Positions 57,051 to 64,000 of a stretch of DNA of 64,000 nucleotides are shown here, in pieces. The stretch is from the NCBI GenBank assembly GCA_945860225.1, contig CAMAPT010000010.1, positions 1-64,000 of the forward strand. Direction: 5' to 3'. Numbering within the stretch: position 1 is the first letter of the stretch; each line of letters starts with the position of its first letter. The translations under genes were made by a program, and so were the position numbers. The notes beneath the pieces were generated by a model. It had not been told where the DNA came from. It worked only from the letters and a program-made list of their open reading frames with translations, and did not search any database. The DNA is from Chitinophaga pinensis (GTDB lineage Bacteria; Bacteroidota; Bacteroidia; B-17B0; Aurantibacillaceae).

Positions 57051-58859
57051 TTAATAATCTATAGTTTTTACAATCATGTTTTCTTTAAACTCCTCTCTAT
57101 CAAGATAAGGATATAAGTCCTCTATCGGTGGTGAAACTAAACGCCCATCCGGTAAAATTTTAAATGATGTTTTAGGTATCAATGGTTGTGCCGGATCCAT
57201 AATAACTTCACATATTGTGGGGCCATCAATTTTTTTTATTTTTTCAATAACAGAGTTAAATTCTTTCACATTTTTTATTTTAAAAAATGGAATACCATAA
57301 GCTGATGTTAATTTTTTAAAATTAGGTAATGTTACTCCGCTTTCAGAACTACTTCCTGAATAACTCCCATTAAATAAACCATTTTGAGTATGTCTTATAG
57401 TTAGGTAGCCTTCGTTACTATGAATGAAAATTTTAACAGGTAAATTATAATGTTTTAACGTTTGTAATTCTTGGATATTCATTTGAATACCTCCATCGCC
57501 TGTTGTCTGCCATACTTTTTTATTTGTTGCAACAGCAGCGCCAATAGCACCTGGAATATCAAATCCCATTTCAGCAAACCCATTAGATGTGAAAATAAGT
57601 TGTTTATTTTTTACATTAGCCGCTTGATGAAAACTTGTAAATCCTGAACCACTCGCTGTTGGTATAATTATGTCACCTTCGTTTAGAGATTTAGTTAATA
57701 AATCTATTAGAGTAAATGTATTAAGATATTTTTTATTCTTGGAATATTCTGGAAGAGCTACTGGATATTTATTTTTCCATGTTTGAGTAAGCTTTACCCA
57801 ATTTTCAACATTCGAGTTAATATGTGATAAATCCTCTTTTTTTAAATATAAAATTAGTTTTTCTAAAAAAAGTTTGGCATCACAACATACTGATTCATCA
57901 GGTTTTATAGGATGTTTGAGTAATTCATTAGAATCAATATCTACATATACTTTTTTAGCTTCACGAGCAAATTCAGAATAAACATATCCGGTTTGTGTAA
58001 TATTTAATCTTGAACCTATACTAATAAGTAAATCACTATTTTGAACAGCGAAATTAGCACCCCTTTGACCATAAGTCCCAAATCTACCAACGTATCTTTT
58101 GTGGTTTGATGGGATTAAATCCAAAGCGTTCCAACCTAGACAGATAGGGGAATGCCATAAATTTATTAATTTTTTAGATAATTCTTCTGCATCAGCTGCT
58201 TTTACACCGTGTCCAAACAATAATATTGGTCGTTTGGAATTTTTAATTAGTCCAATTATTCGTTTAATTTGAGATTGTTCAATTTTATTGGTTTTTGTTT
58301 CTTTTACAGGGATATAATCTTCTAATTTTTTTTCATCAATTATACTAGATTGTATATCCATTGGTATATCAAGCCAAACTGGACCTGGACGCCCACTTTT
58401 AGCTAAATGTAGAGCCTTTTGTAAACAATATTTTATTTTGTATGGATCATCAATTACAACTGCATATTTTGTTACTTGTTTCACCATATCAATTATATTT
58501 ATTTCTTGTATGCCATTTTGTCTTACATTAGTTGTTCCAATCATATATTTTCTTTGAACTTGTCCTGAAATATACAAGCCAGGAACGGAATCTACCCAAC
58601 AGTCTAACATTCCTGTAATTGCATTAGTTGCACCGGGACCTGTTGTGACAATACAAACACCTATGTTTTTAGTAGCTCTAGAATATGAGTATGCTGCCAT
58701 TGCGGAAGCTTGTTCATGATGATTGCAAATATATTTTAGGTGTTTTGATCTTTTTATAGAATCTAGTAAATGCAAGTCTCCCGCACCAGATACTGTAAAC
58801 ACGTGTTTAACACCGATTTTTGAAATAAAATTAGCAATGTAGTCAGATACTTTTATCAT
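57051..58859 (-). CDS. Thiamine-diphosphate enzyme, acetolactate-synthase-like
   Basis: 602 residues with the three domains of the AHAS/benzoylformate-decarboxylase class: an N-terminal pyrimidine domain with the activating Glu E49 in NHHEQASAMAA, a central domain (about 190-335), and a pyrophosphate domain (about 375-560) with GDGGIQMNIQEL and HSNEGYLTIR as the Mg-ThDP motif (N-x-G-type spacing kept). The IlvB small subunit is absent, and the gene sits inside a sugar-type cluster, so amino-acid biosynthesis is unlikely. ThDP enzymes of this class either decarboxylate 2-oxo acids or add a two-carbon unit to a keto-sugar, as YerE does in yersiniose synthesis; either is possible. Confidence 0.9.
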   Translation of the reverse strand: MIKVSDYIANFISKIGVKHVFTVSGAGDLHLLDSIKRSKHLKYICNHHEQASAMAAYSYSRATKNIGVCIVTTGPGATNAITGMLDCWVDSVPGLYISGQVQRKYMIGTTNVRQNGIQEINIIDMVKQVTKYAVVIDDPYKIKYCLQKALHLAKSGRPGPVWLDIPMDIQSSIIDEKKLEDYIPVKETKTNKIEQSQIKRIIGLIKNSKRPILLFGHGVKAADAEELSKKLINLWHSPICLGWNALDLIPSNHKRYVGRFGTYGQRGANFAVQNSDLLISIGSRLNITQTGYVYSEFAREAKKVYVDIDSNELLKHPIKPDESVCCDAKLFLEKLILYLKKEDLSHINSNVENWVKLTQTWKNKYPVALPEYSKNKKYLNTFTLIDLLTKSLNEGDIIIPTASGSGFTSFHQAANVKNKQLIFTSNGFAEMGFDIPGAIGAAVATNKKVWQTTGDGGIQMNIQELQTLKHYNLPVKIFIHSNEGYLTIRHTQNGLFNGSYSGSSSESGVTLPNFKKLTSAYGIPFFKIKNVKEFNSVIEKIKKIDGPTICEVIMDPAQPLIPKTSFKILPDGRLVSPPIEDLYPYLDREEFKENMIVKTIDY

Positions 58860-58864
58860 AAGGG

Positions 58865-59596
58865 TTATAGTTTTTTAAAAACTAAAAATTGATGATTAGT
58901 GGTTAATATTTCTTCGCAAGAAAAGTTTTCATTATTGTAAATAGGAAATGCTTCTCCTATGTCAATAAAGTTTTTTGATTTCATTTTGATTGTATTGCAT
59001 ATAGGTACAATCATAATGGTTGAATTATTCATGTTTGGTTTTTGAGAAACTAGTTCTATTTCTATATTTTTAAATTTCCAACTTGCAAAGTCTTTTTCTT
59101 CGAAAGGAAAATACTCATATAAACTAAAATCAGAGGAATATTCATTAGTTTTCTCGTAACCACTACTTTGTCTCCCATACGCATCGTGCATGCGAACTAA
59201 GTCACCCTTCATTGGCGGCGTTTCAATTTCCATAATAAAAGCTCCTTCGTCTGAAATTGACTTAGAAGAGTGAAACACACAAGGCTCCAATACAACAGCT
59301 TCAAGCGTTTTTAATTTATATTTATCATCAATAGTGGTACACTGAACTTCTCCGTCAAGAACAATTAAAGAGGTTCGTTTTTTTGCGTGACAGTGCAGAG
59401 AAGTAGATTGACCTTTTGTAATTCTCAAGAACCAAATTGCTACTTTTTCATTTTGAAACCATAAATATTCATAGCCCCATGGCTTATTAACTACAATATT
59501 TTTGTAATCAAAGTCATTAGCAAAATCAGATGACTCAACTTTTAATCTCGAAAGATTTTCAAAATCGTTAAGTGATGGATAAACTTTGTAAATCAT
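58865..59596 (-). CDS. Cupin-domain protein, mannose-6-phosphate-isomerase-like
   Basis: 243 residues. The start VVNKPWGYEYLWF is typical of type II mannose-6-phosphate-isomerase-like cupins, and the metal site is in LHCHAKKRTSLIVLDGEV with a further conserved His in VFHSSKSI and EIETPP after it. The last third (about 165-243) is an additional beta segment. It may isomerise or bind a sugar in the pathway. Overlaps the DJ-1/PfpI gene by one base (TAATG) and lies 5 bp before the ThDP gene. Confidence 0.8.
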   Translation of the reverse strand: MIYKVYPSLNDFENLSRLKVESSDFANDFDYKNIVVNKPWGYEYLWFQNEKVAIWFLRITKGQSTSLHCHAKKRTSLIVLDGEVQCTTIDDKYKLKTLEAVVLEPCVFHSSKSISDEGAFIMEIETPPMKGDLVRMHDAYGRQSSGYEKTNEYSSDFSLYEYFPFEEKDFASWKFKNIEIELVSQKPNMNNSTIMIVPICNTIKMKSKNFIDIGEAFPIYNNENFSCEEILTTNHQFLVFKKL

Positions 59597-60120
59597 TATT
59601 TTTGGTTAATGTCGTAATACACTTTAAGTGTTTCTTTCATCCAAATAGCATTATCTCTAAAATGCGGAGCAGTTACAATATTACCGTCTGCTATAACAGA
59701 TACATTTTGATAATCTGCTCCAGCATTTATTAAGTCGTCTTTGCAACCAACATAGCAAGTCATTTTTTTTCCTTTTACTATTCCTGCTGAAATTAGAACC
59801 CAAGGTCCGTGACAAACTGAGGAAATGACTTTTCCATGAATATTCATTTCTTGAATAAATTTAAGCATTTCTGGAATTTGACGCAAGCGGTCTGGTGATT
59901 CTAATCCTCCAGGAATTACCAACATATCATAGTCTAAATGATTTAGTTGTTTTATATCTGTATTTGCCTTAATTGGCAAGCCATGTTTAGCAATAACGTC
60001 TATCCCTCCATTGGATGCGACATCGATTGTAAATCCATCTTCTGCTAACCTATAGAATGGATAGCAAAACTCAGTATCTTCAACTGCAGGTCCTACAACT
60101 ATAACAGCTTTTTTTAACAT
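59596..60120 (-). CDS. DJ-1/PfpI-family protein
   Basis: 174 residues, a complete class I glutamine amidotransferase-like fold of the DJ-1/PfpI family. The nucleophile elbow is SSVCHGPW with C103 and H104, and VIPGGLESPDRLR and the late HFRDNAIWMKE are present. Members are proteases, glyoxalases or deglycases; none is a standard component of nucleotide-sugar pathways. Here it is locked into the operon by a one-base overlap downstream and a 26-bp gap upstream, so a dedicated role in the pathway, or protection against reactive carbonyl intermediates, is likely. Confidence 0.88.
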   Translation of the reverse strand: MLKKAVIVVGPAVEDTEFCYPFYRLAEDGFTIDVASNGGIDVIAKHGLPIKANTDIKQLNHLDYDMLVIPGGLESPDRLRQIPEMLKFIQEMNIHGKVISSVCHGPWVLISAGIVKGKKMTCYVGCKDDLINAGADYQNVSVIADGNIVTAPHFRDNAIWMKETLKVYYDINQK

Positions 60121-60146
60121 ATTTTAAGTATTTTAATGATTAATTT

Positions 60147-60929
60147 TTAGCTAATGCCCAACCAAGGCCTTTTATTTGAATCATATAATTTTTGTATATA
60201 ATCAATATCTCTTTCGGTGTCAATATTTTGCCAAAATTCATTGTGCTGAAAAATATTGATGTTTTTTTCTTCAATTAAATTATTAAAAACTTCGTTTTCA
60301 AAATTGCATTCATTTATAGGGGATAACTTTTCAAATATATTAGGATTAGCAATCATAAATCCTCCGTTAATTCTAGATTGAAACATTTCTAATTTAGCAT
60401 TTGCATTATAAGTTATAGATTCATTTTCTTTAATATAAAATGTTCCAAAACGAGAAGGTGGATGAACACCACTAATCGTTAATATTTTATTACTTGAGAT
60501 ATGAGCATTTAACAAATCATTTATTTTTATGTTTGCTAAAATATCAGAGTATGTTATAAAGAATGATTCGTGTTTTAAATACCTTTCACATCTTGCAATT
60601 CTTGCACCAGTGCTAGCAGAAATTCCAGTATCAATTAATTTTATTTTCCAATTTTCTTCAGGGATTTTATTTAATGATTTAATCTCATTATTACTTATAC
60701 TAACCTCAATGTCATGTAGTAATTCAAAACTATTTATAAAGTAATTTTTAATTAAATCACCACCTTGACCAAGTGCTAATATAAATTCATTATAACCATA
60801 TCCACTAAAAAGTTTCATTACATGCCATAATAAAGGCCTATTTCCGATTTTTATTAGGGCTTTAGGAATTCGAGATTGTGAAATAGGATCAATTATACCT
60901 TTTCCACCACATAATATTAAACATTTCAT
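60147..60929 (-). CDS. Divergent RfbF-like sugar-1-phosphate cytidylyltransferase
   Basis: 260 residues that align over their length with glucose-1-phosphate cytidylyltransferases: LLWHVMKLFSGYG, LIDTGISASTGARI, FITYSDILANI (metal Asp kept), PPSRFGTFYI, RINGGFMIANP and FWQNIDTERD. The nucleotide-binding start is unusual: LCGGKGIIDPISQSRIPKAL instead of the standard GGxGTRL. The arginine of that loop is missing, so the activity or nucleotide may differ. Start at ATG 60929, which overlaps the SDR stop by four bases (ATGA). Confidence 0.82.
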   Translation of the reverse strand: MKCLILCGGKGIIDPISQSRIPKALIKIGNRPLLWHVMKLFSGYGYNEFILALGQGGDLIKNYFINSFELLHDIEVSISNNEIKSLNKIPEENWKIKLIDTGISASTGARIARCERYLKHESFFITYSDILANIKINDLLNAHISSNKILTISGVHPPSRFGTFYIKENESITYNANAKLEMFQSRINGGFMIANPNIFEKLSPINECNFENEVFNNLIEEKNINIFQHNEFWQNIDTERDIDYIQKLYDSNKRPWLGIS

Positions 60930-61963
60930 TGAGATAGTTTTTTTTGATGATATAAAACGGTTTTTTTTATTGCGTCTTCTAGACTTACAGTTACATCTAA
61001 TTTGAGTATATTTTTCGCCTTTTCAATGGATGGTACATATCGTTGAATAGTTTCATTTGTTGTTTTCTCTGCAATATTTATATTTTTAATCGAATTCGGA
61101 AATAAATTTACCATTGTTTTTGCTAAATCATAAATTGATATGAAATAATCCGAACCTACATTTATTGGATCACAAGGATGAGCATGAAGTAATATTTTAA
61201 TTAACCAAATTATTAAATCAGAACTATACATGTATGATCGGAAAGGAGATCCATCTCCTTTTATTTCTATATCCTCATTATTTAAAAGGTTTTTTATAAA
61301 GTTTCCTATTGCAAAATGAGAATTAAGTGGTAAATGGGGGCCAACAAATGCAAAACATCTGGCAATTTTAGTATTTAAACCGTAATTTTCATAATATAAA
61401 TTTGCATACATTTCAGACACTCTTTTACCTTCTCCATAAGCCGCCTCTTTAGTAAATATGTTAGGTGAGCCTTGAAAATTTTCATTTATTTTTATTAAAT
61501 CTGATGGCTGTTTTCCATAAACTGCACCTGAACTAGTAAATAAAATTGATTTAACATTTTTAATTTTACCTAGCTCTAGTATGCGTTTTGAGCCTTCTGT
61601 AATAACATTAAACATTTGAAATGGTGAGTTTAAATTTAATGAAACACTAGCCTCAGTAGCCATGTGAAAAATATAATCTATTTTTTCTTTGGGAAAATCA
61701 AAGTTTGTAATATCTCCTTTTAAAAATTTGATATAAGGTTTGTTTTTATAATTTAACTTATTAATAAAAAATTCAGGATTTCTACTCAAAACTATTATAC
61801 TGATGTTTAAATTATTAATACTATCAGCATAAATAATAGATTCTAATAAATTTTTTCCGAAAAAACCAGTTCCACCAGTAATAAATATGGTTTTATCCTT
61901 GAATGTTTCAAATTCAATTTTACAACTTTGGTAAATGTGATTTAGATCATCAATATTTTCCAT
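60926..61963 (-). CDS. NAD-dependent epimerase/dehydratase (extended SDR)
   Basis: 345 residues from the ATG at 61963. The Rossmann motif is TGGTGFFGKNLLE, with FHMATEASVSLN, the active-site TSSGAVYG and the Tyr/Lys pair in AYGEGKRVSE, then RCFAFVGPHLPL and SYMYSSDLI. It is a nucleotide-sugar 4,6-dehydratase/epimerase-like member; the exact reaction cannot be read. The longer frame from TTG 61984 begins inside the -7 box and was rejected. First gene of the cluster, overlapping the next by four bases. Confidence 0.9.
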   Translation of the reverse strand: MENIDDLNHIYQSCKIEFETFKDKTIFITGGTGFFGKNLLESIIYADSINNLNISIIVLSRNPEFFINKLNYKNKPYIKFLKGDITNFDFPKEKIDYIFHMATEASVSLNLNSPFQMFNVITEGSKRILELGKIKNVKSILFTSSGAVYGKQPSDLIKINENFQGSPNIFTKEAAYGEGKRVSEMYANLYYENYGLNTKIARCFAFVGPHLPLNSHFAIGNFIKNLLNNEDIEIKGDGSPFRSYMYSSDLIIWLIKILLHAHPCDPINVGSDYFISIYDLAKTMVNLFPNSIKNINIAEKTTNETIQRYVPSIEKAKNILKLDVTVSLEDAIKKTVLYHQKKLSQ

Positions 61964-61981
61964 AAAAACAGATTCTTTTTT

Positions 61982-61989
61982 CAAATATA
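61982..61989 (-). promoter_or_regulatory. -7 promoter box (TATATTTG) of the sugar-type operon
   Basis: Full match to TAnnTTTG on the minus strand, with a leader of about 12 bases before the ATG at 61963. It is the likely promoter for all eight genes. Confidence 0.55.
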
Positions 61990-62109
61990 ATTGATTTGAA
62001 GTTATTTAAGTTTGTTTGTTATGCAAATAAATATATACTTTGCCATCGATTTGCGGATTTGCTTGATTTAAGTTTAATTTGTTAGAGAATAATTTTAAAA
62101 ATATTTAAC

Positions 62110-63063
62110 TTGTCGACTTTAAAAAATATATCAATAATTACTCCATGCTACAATGAAGAGGAAAATGTAGCAAAGCTGGTTGAAGTGGTTGCAGAAGTAT
62201 TTAAAAGAATGCCTAAATATACTTATGAGCATATTTTTATTGACAATTCTTCATCAGACAAAACAGTTTCAATTTTAAGAGAAATCGCAAAGACAAATAA
62301 AACGGTTAAAGTAATAGTTAATGCTCGTAATTTTGGGCATATACGTTCTCCATTTCATGGTTTAGTTCAATGCAAAGGAGATGCAGTAATATCGTTAGTT
62401 GCTGATTTTCAAGACCCCCCTGAGATGATTGAAGAGTTTTTAAAGAAATGGGAAGAAGGGTACAAAATAGTTATTGGAATTAAAAAAGGAAGTAAAGAAA
62501 ATCCTTTAATGTTTTTGGTAAGACGATTTTTCTATAATTTATTAAGTAAAGCATCTATGGGAACTGGTGAATCTCCAGTTAAAAATTTTACCGGATTTGG
62601 ATTATACGATCAACAATTTATATCAGTTTTAAGAACTTTAGATGATCCTTATCCTTATTTTAGAGGTTTAATTACCGAATTAGGTTTTGATCGTTTTGAA
62701 ATATCTTATACTCAGCCACAAAGAGCAGCTGGTAAAACCAAAAATAATTTCTTTACTTTATATGATATGGCCATGCTTGGTTTTACCAATCATTCCAAAT
62801 TGCCATTAAGATTGTCAGCCTTTATAGGTTTCTTTTCTGCGATTATTAGTTTTTTAGTAGCATTTGGTTATTTTATATATAAATTAATATTTTGGGATAA
62901 TTTTCAAGTGGGTATGGCGCCATTAGTAATTGGAGTTTTTTTCTTCTCTTCAGTTCAGCTATTTTTTATTGGAATTATTGGAGAATATATCGGGGCTATT
63001 CATACACAGATTCGAAAAAGACCGCTCGTCATAGAAAAAGAGAGAATAAATTTTGAGAATTAG
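62110..63063 (+). CDS. Glycosyltransferase family 2, GtrB/DPM1-like, membrane-anchored
   Basis: 317 residues. The GT-A motifs are IITPCYNEEENV, FIDNSSSDKT and VADFQDPPEM, and RAAGKTKNNF is in the usual late position. Two C-terminal transmembrane helices (about 238-262 and 270-295) anchor it. This group transfers a sugar from a nucleotide to undecaprenyl phosphate, which is then flipped and used by GT-C enzymes such as those encoded on either side. The start codon is TTG 62110: an in-frame stop lies at 62083 with no ATG between. Confidence 0.9.
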   Translation: MSTLKNISIITPCYNEEENVAKLVEVVAEVFKRMPKYTYEHIFIDNSSSDKTVSILREIAKTNKTVKVIVNARNFGHIRSPFHGLVQCKGDAVISLVADFQDPPEMIEEFLKKWEEGYKIVIGIKKGSKENPLMFLVRRFFYNLLSKASMGTGESPVKNFTGFGLYDQQFISVLRTLDDPYPYFRGLITELGFDRFEISYTQPQRAAGKTKNNFFTLYDMAMLGFTNHSKLPLRLSAFIGFFSAIISFLVAFGYFIYKLIFWDNFQVGMAPLVIGVFFFSSVQLFFIGIIGEYIGAIHTQIRKRPLVIEKERINFEN

Positions 63064-63155
63064 AGGTTTTATGAATTTATTTGCTTGTTTTACAAAAATA
63101 TAAAACAAAAAGTAAAGCCTTTTAGAATTTAATTTTATCATTTTGAATATACTTT

Positions 63156-64000
63156 ATGAAGCAACATATTTCGGAAACGATAGATGTATTATATATTAAA
63201 TACTCCATCATTTTTTATTTAACCTTAATTATAGTTGTCAGTTCACTTTTTTTATGTGCCGATTTGTATAATCCTGATATTCAAGATGCCTTAAAGATTG
63301 CTCAAGAACAGCTACTAAATCCTGCTGGGTCCAAACCTGAACCTAAAGAACGAACTCTCTTTTTTTGTGCTGTTATTGGATCTCTTCTCTCTGTTACAGG
63401 CTTTTCACTTTTACTTGGGAAATATTTTAATAAACTTGTTGCAAAAACCTCAACTGTAAATACGTTTCATTTTTTGAACATTTTATTTATTTCAATAATA
63501 CTATATCAATGTTTTACAGCTGCCAATCCTTTTTCATCTGAGCCTCAAAATATTCATGATACAATTGCTAAGACAAATTTTGATTTTTATTTTATAAAAT
63601 CATTTTTACATAAAAAAACAGGGTTTTATTTTATTTTCATTTTACCAATACTCTTAGTCTTAGTATTCTTTAGATTTAAAAAAACACCTGATATTATTAA
63701 AATTTTAAATAAGTACTCAAGTGTGTTTTCAATATTGTTTAGTTTATGTTTATCATGTTTAGCATTATTCATTAGTTCATTTAAATTTCCCTATACGTTC
63801 GAAAATAAATTTGATTTTAATGCCATTTTTTATTCTGTAGTTCAAGTATTTAATGGTCATCCTATGTTAGTAGACGGTTTTACAAATACATATGGTTTGT
63901 ACCCTCATTTTATATCGCCTTTATTAAAAATTACAGGATTAAGCGTGCTTAATTTTAGTTTATTAATGGGACTTTTATTAGCAACATGTTTTGTAATGAT
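63156..64000 (+). CDS. Multi-pass membrane protein, GT-C-like (partial, 3' end outside window)
   Basis: 281 codons are open from the ATG at 63156 to the window end. Hydrophobic segments lie at about 15-35, 70-88, 105-120, 160-175, 190-215 and 255-281. A loop near 228-250 (YSVVQVFNGHPMLVDGFTNT) precedes YGLYPHFISPLL, reminiscent of polyprenyl-linked glycosyltransferases. It lies 92 bp after the GtrB-like gene and may be its partner. Family not certain. Confidence 0.7.
   Translation, partial: MKQHISETIDVLYIKYSIIFYLTLIIVVSSLFLCADLYNPDIQDALKIAQEQLLNPAGSKPEPKERTLFFCAVIGSLLSVTGFSLLLGKYFNKLVAKTSTVNTFHFLNILFISIILYQCFTAANPFSSEPQNIHDTIAKTNFDFYFIKSFLHKKTGFYFIFILPILLVLVFFRFKKTPDIIKILNKYSSVFSILFSLCLSCLALFISSFKFPYTFENKFDFNAIFYSVVQVFNGHPMLVDGFTNTYGLYPHFISPLLKITGLSVLNFSLLMGLLLATCFVM

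Noticed and set aside
57051-58859. Acetolactate synthase for branched-chain amino acids (ilvB)
   Set aside because: No ilvN, ilvC or ilvD nearby, and the gene is embedded in a sugar-type operon; only the family is claimed.

Overview
The window is chromosomal DNA of a low-GC member of the Bacteroidota. The evidence is a PorP/SprF-family protein, C-terminal sorting domains of type IX secretion (types A and B), an SprB-repeat giant protein, a complete Bat (aerotolerance) operon, and -7 promoter boxes of the TAnnTTTG type typical of the phylum. No rRNA, tRNA, transposase, prophage, integrase or CRISPR array was seen. The genus cannot be named from the sequence alone.

Layout. (1) 1-25.4 kb, all on the minus strand, is a cell-surface block. 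It holds a 2,853-residue SprB-like adhesin (type B sorting signal), a propeller-type sensor histidine kinase with an overlapping LytTR response regulator, a 3,166-residue mosaic protein (FN3, LamG-like, type A signal), a 721-residue cadherin-like protein (type B signal) and, 21 bp further on, a PorP/SprF protein cut by the window edge. (2) 25.8-39.4 kb is housekeeping and envelope: an Ala-rich lipoprotein, pyrD, a DoxX/MauE-like membrane protein, a glutamate dehydrogenase-family enzyme, a tripartite RND efflux operon, two small uncharacterised genes, an alpha/beta hydrolase and ornithine aminotransferase. (3) 39.5-48.2 kb is moxR, a DUF58 gene, a BatD-like gene and batABCDE on the plus strand. 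It carries short palindromic REP-like elements, one of them read in frame inside the signal-peptide region of BatD. (4) 48.2-54.2 kb holds a beta-barrel-like protein, sucD, mnmE and a YfhO-family membrane protein. (5) 54.2-62.0 kb is a compact eight-gene minus-strand operon encoding a short-chain dehydrogenase/reductase, a divergent RfbF-like cytidylyltransferase, a DJ-1/PfpI protein, a cupin, a thiamine-diphosphate enzyme, a zinc-motif C-methyltransferase, a malate/lactate-type (Ldh_2) dehydrogenase and a HAD phosphatase. Divergent from it are a GtrB-like glycosyltransferase and a multi-pass membrane protein cut by the right edge.

How the genes work together. Region 1 looks like a set of exported surface proteins with a PorP-like partner and an embedded two-component system. 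Region 3 is a recognised stress/aerotolerance module of von Willebrand A and TPR membrane proteins with a MoxR ATPase. Region 5 is the best candidate for an undescribed pathway: its enzymes fit synthesis of an unusual nucleotide-activated, carbon-branched sugar or sugar-like acid for a surface glycan, but the order of reactions and the product are inference. RocD, the glutamate dehydrogenase and SucD could act in sequence in ornithine/glutamate catabolism, but they lie in separate transcription units.

Start codons were re-examined. MnmE, PyrD and the cluster dehydrogenase start inside the longest open frame because a -7 box lies just upstream of the chosen codon. The histidine kinase, the beta-barrel-like protein and the glycosyltransferase appear to use TTG or GTG.
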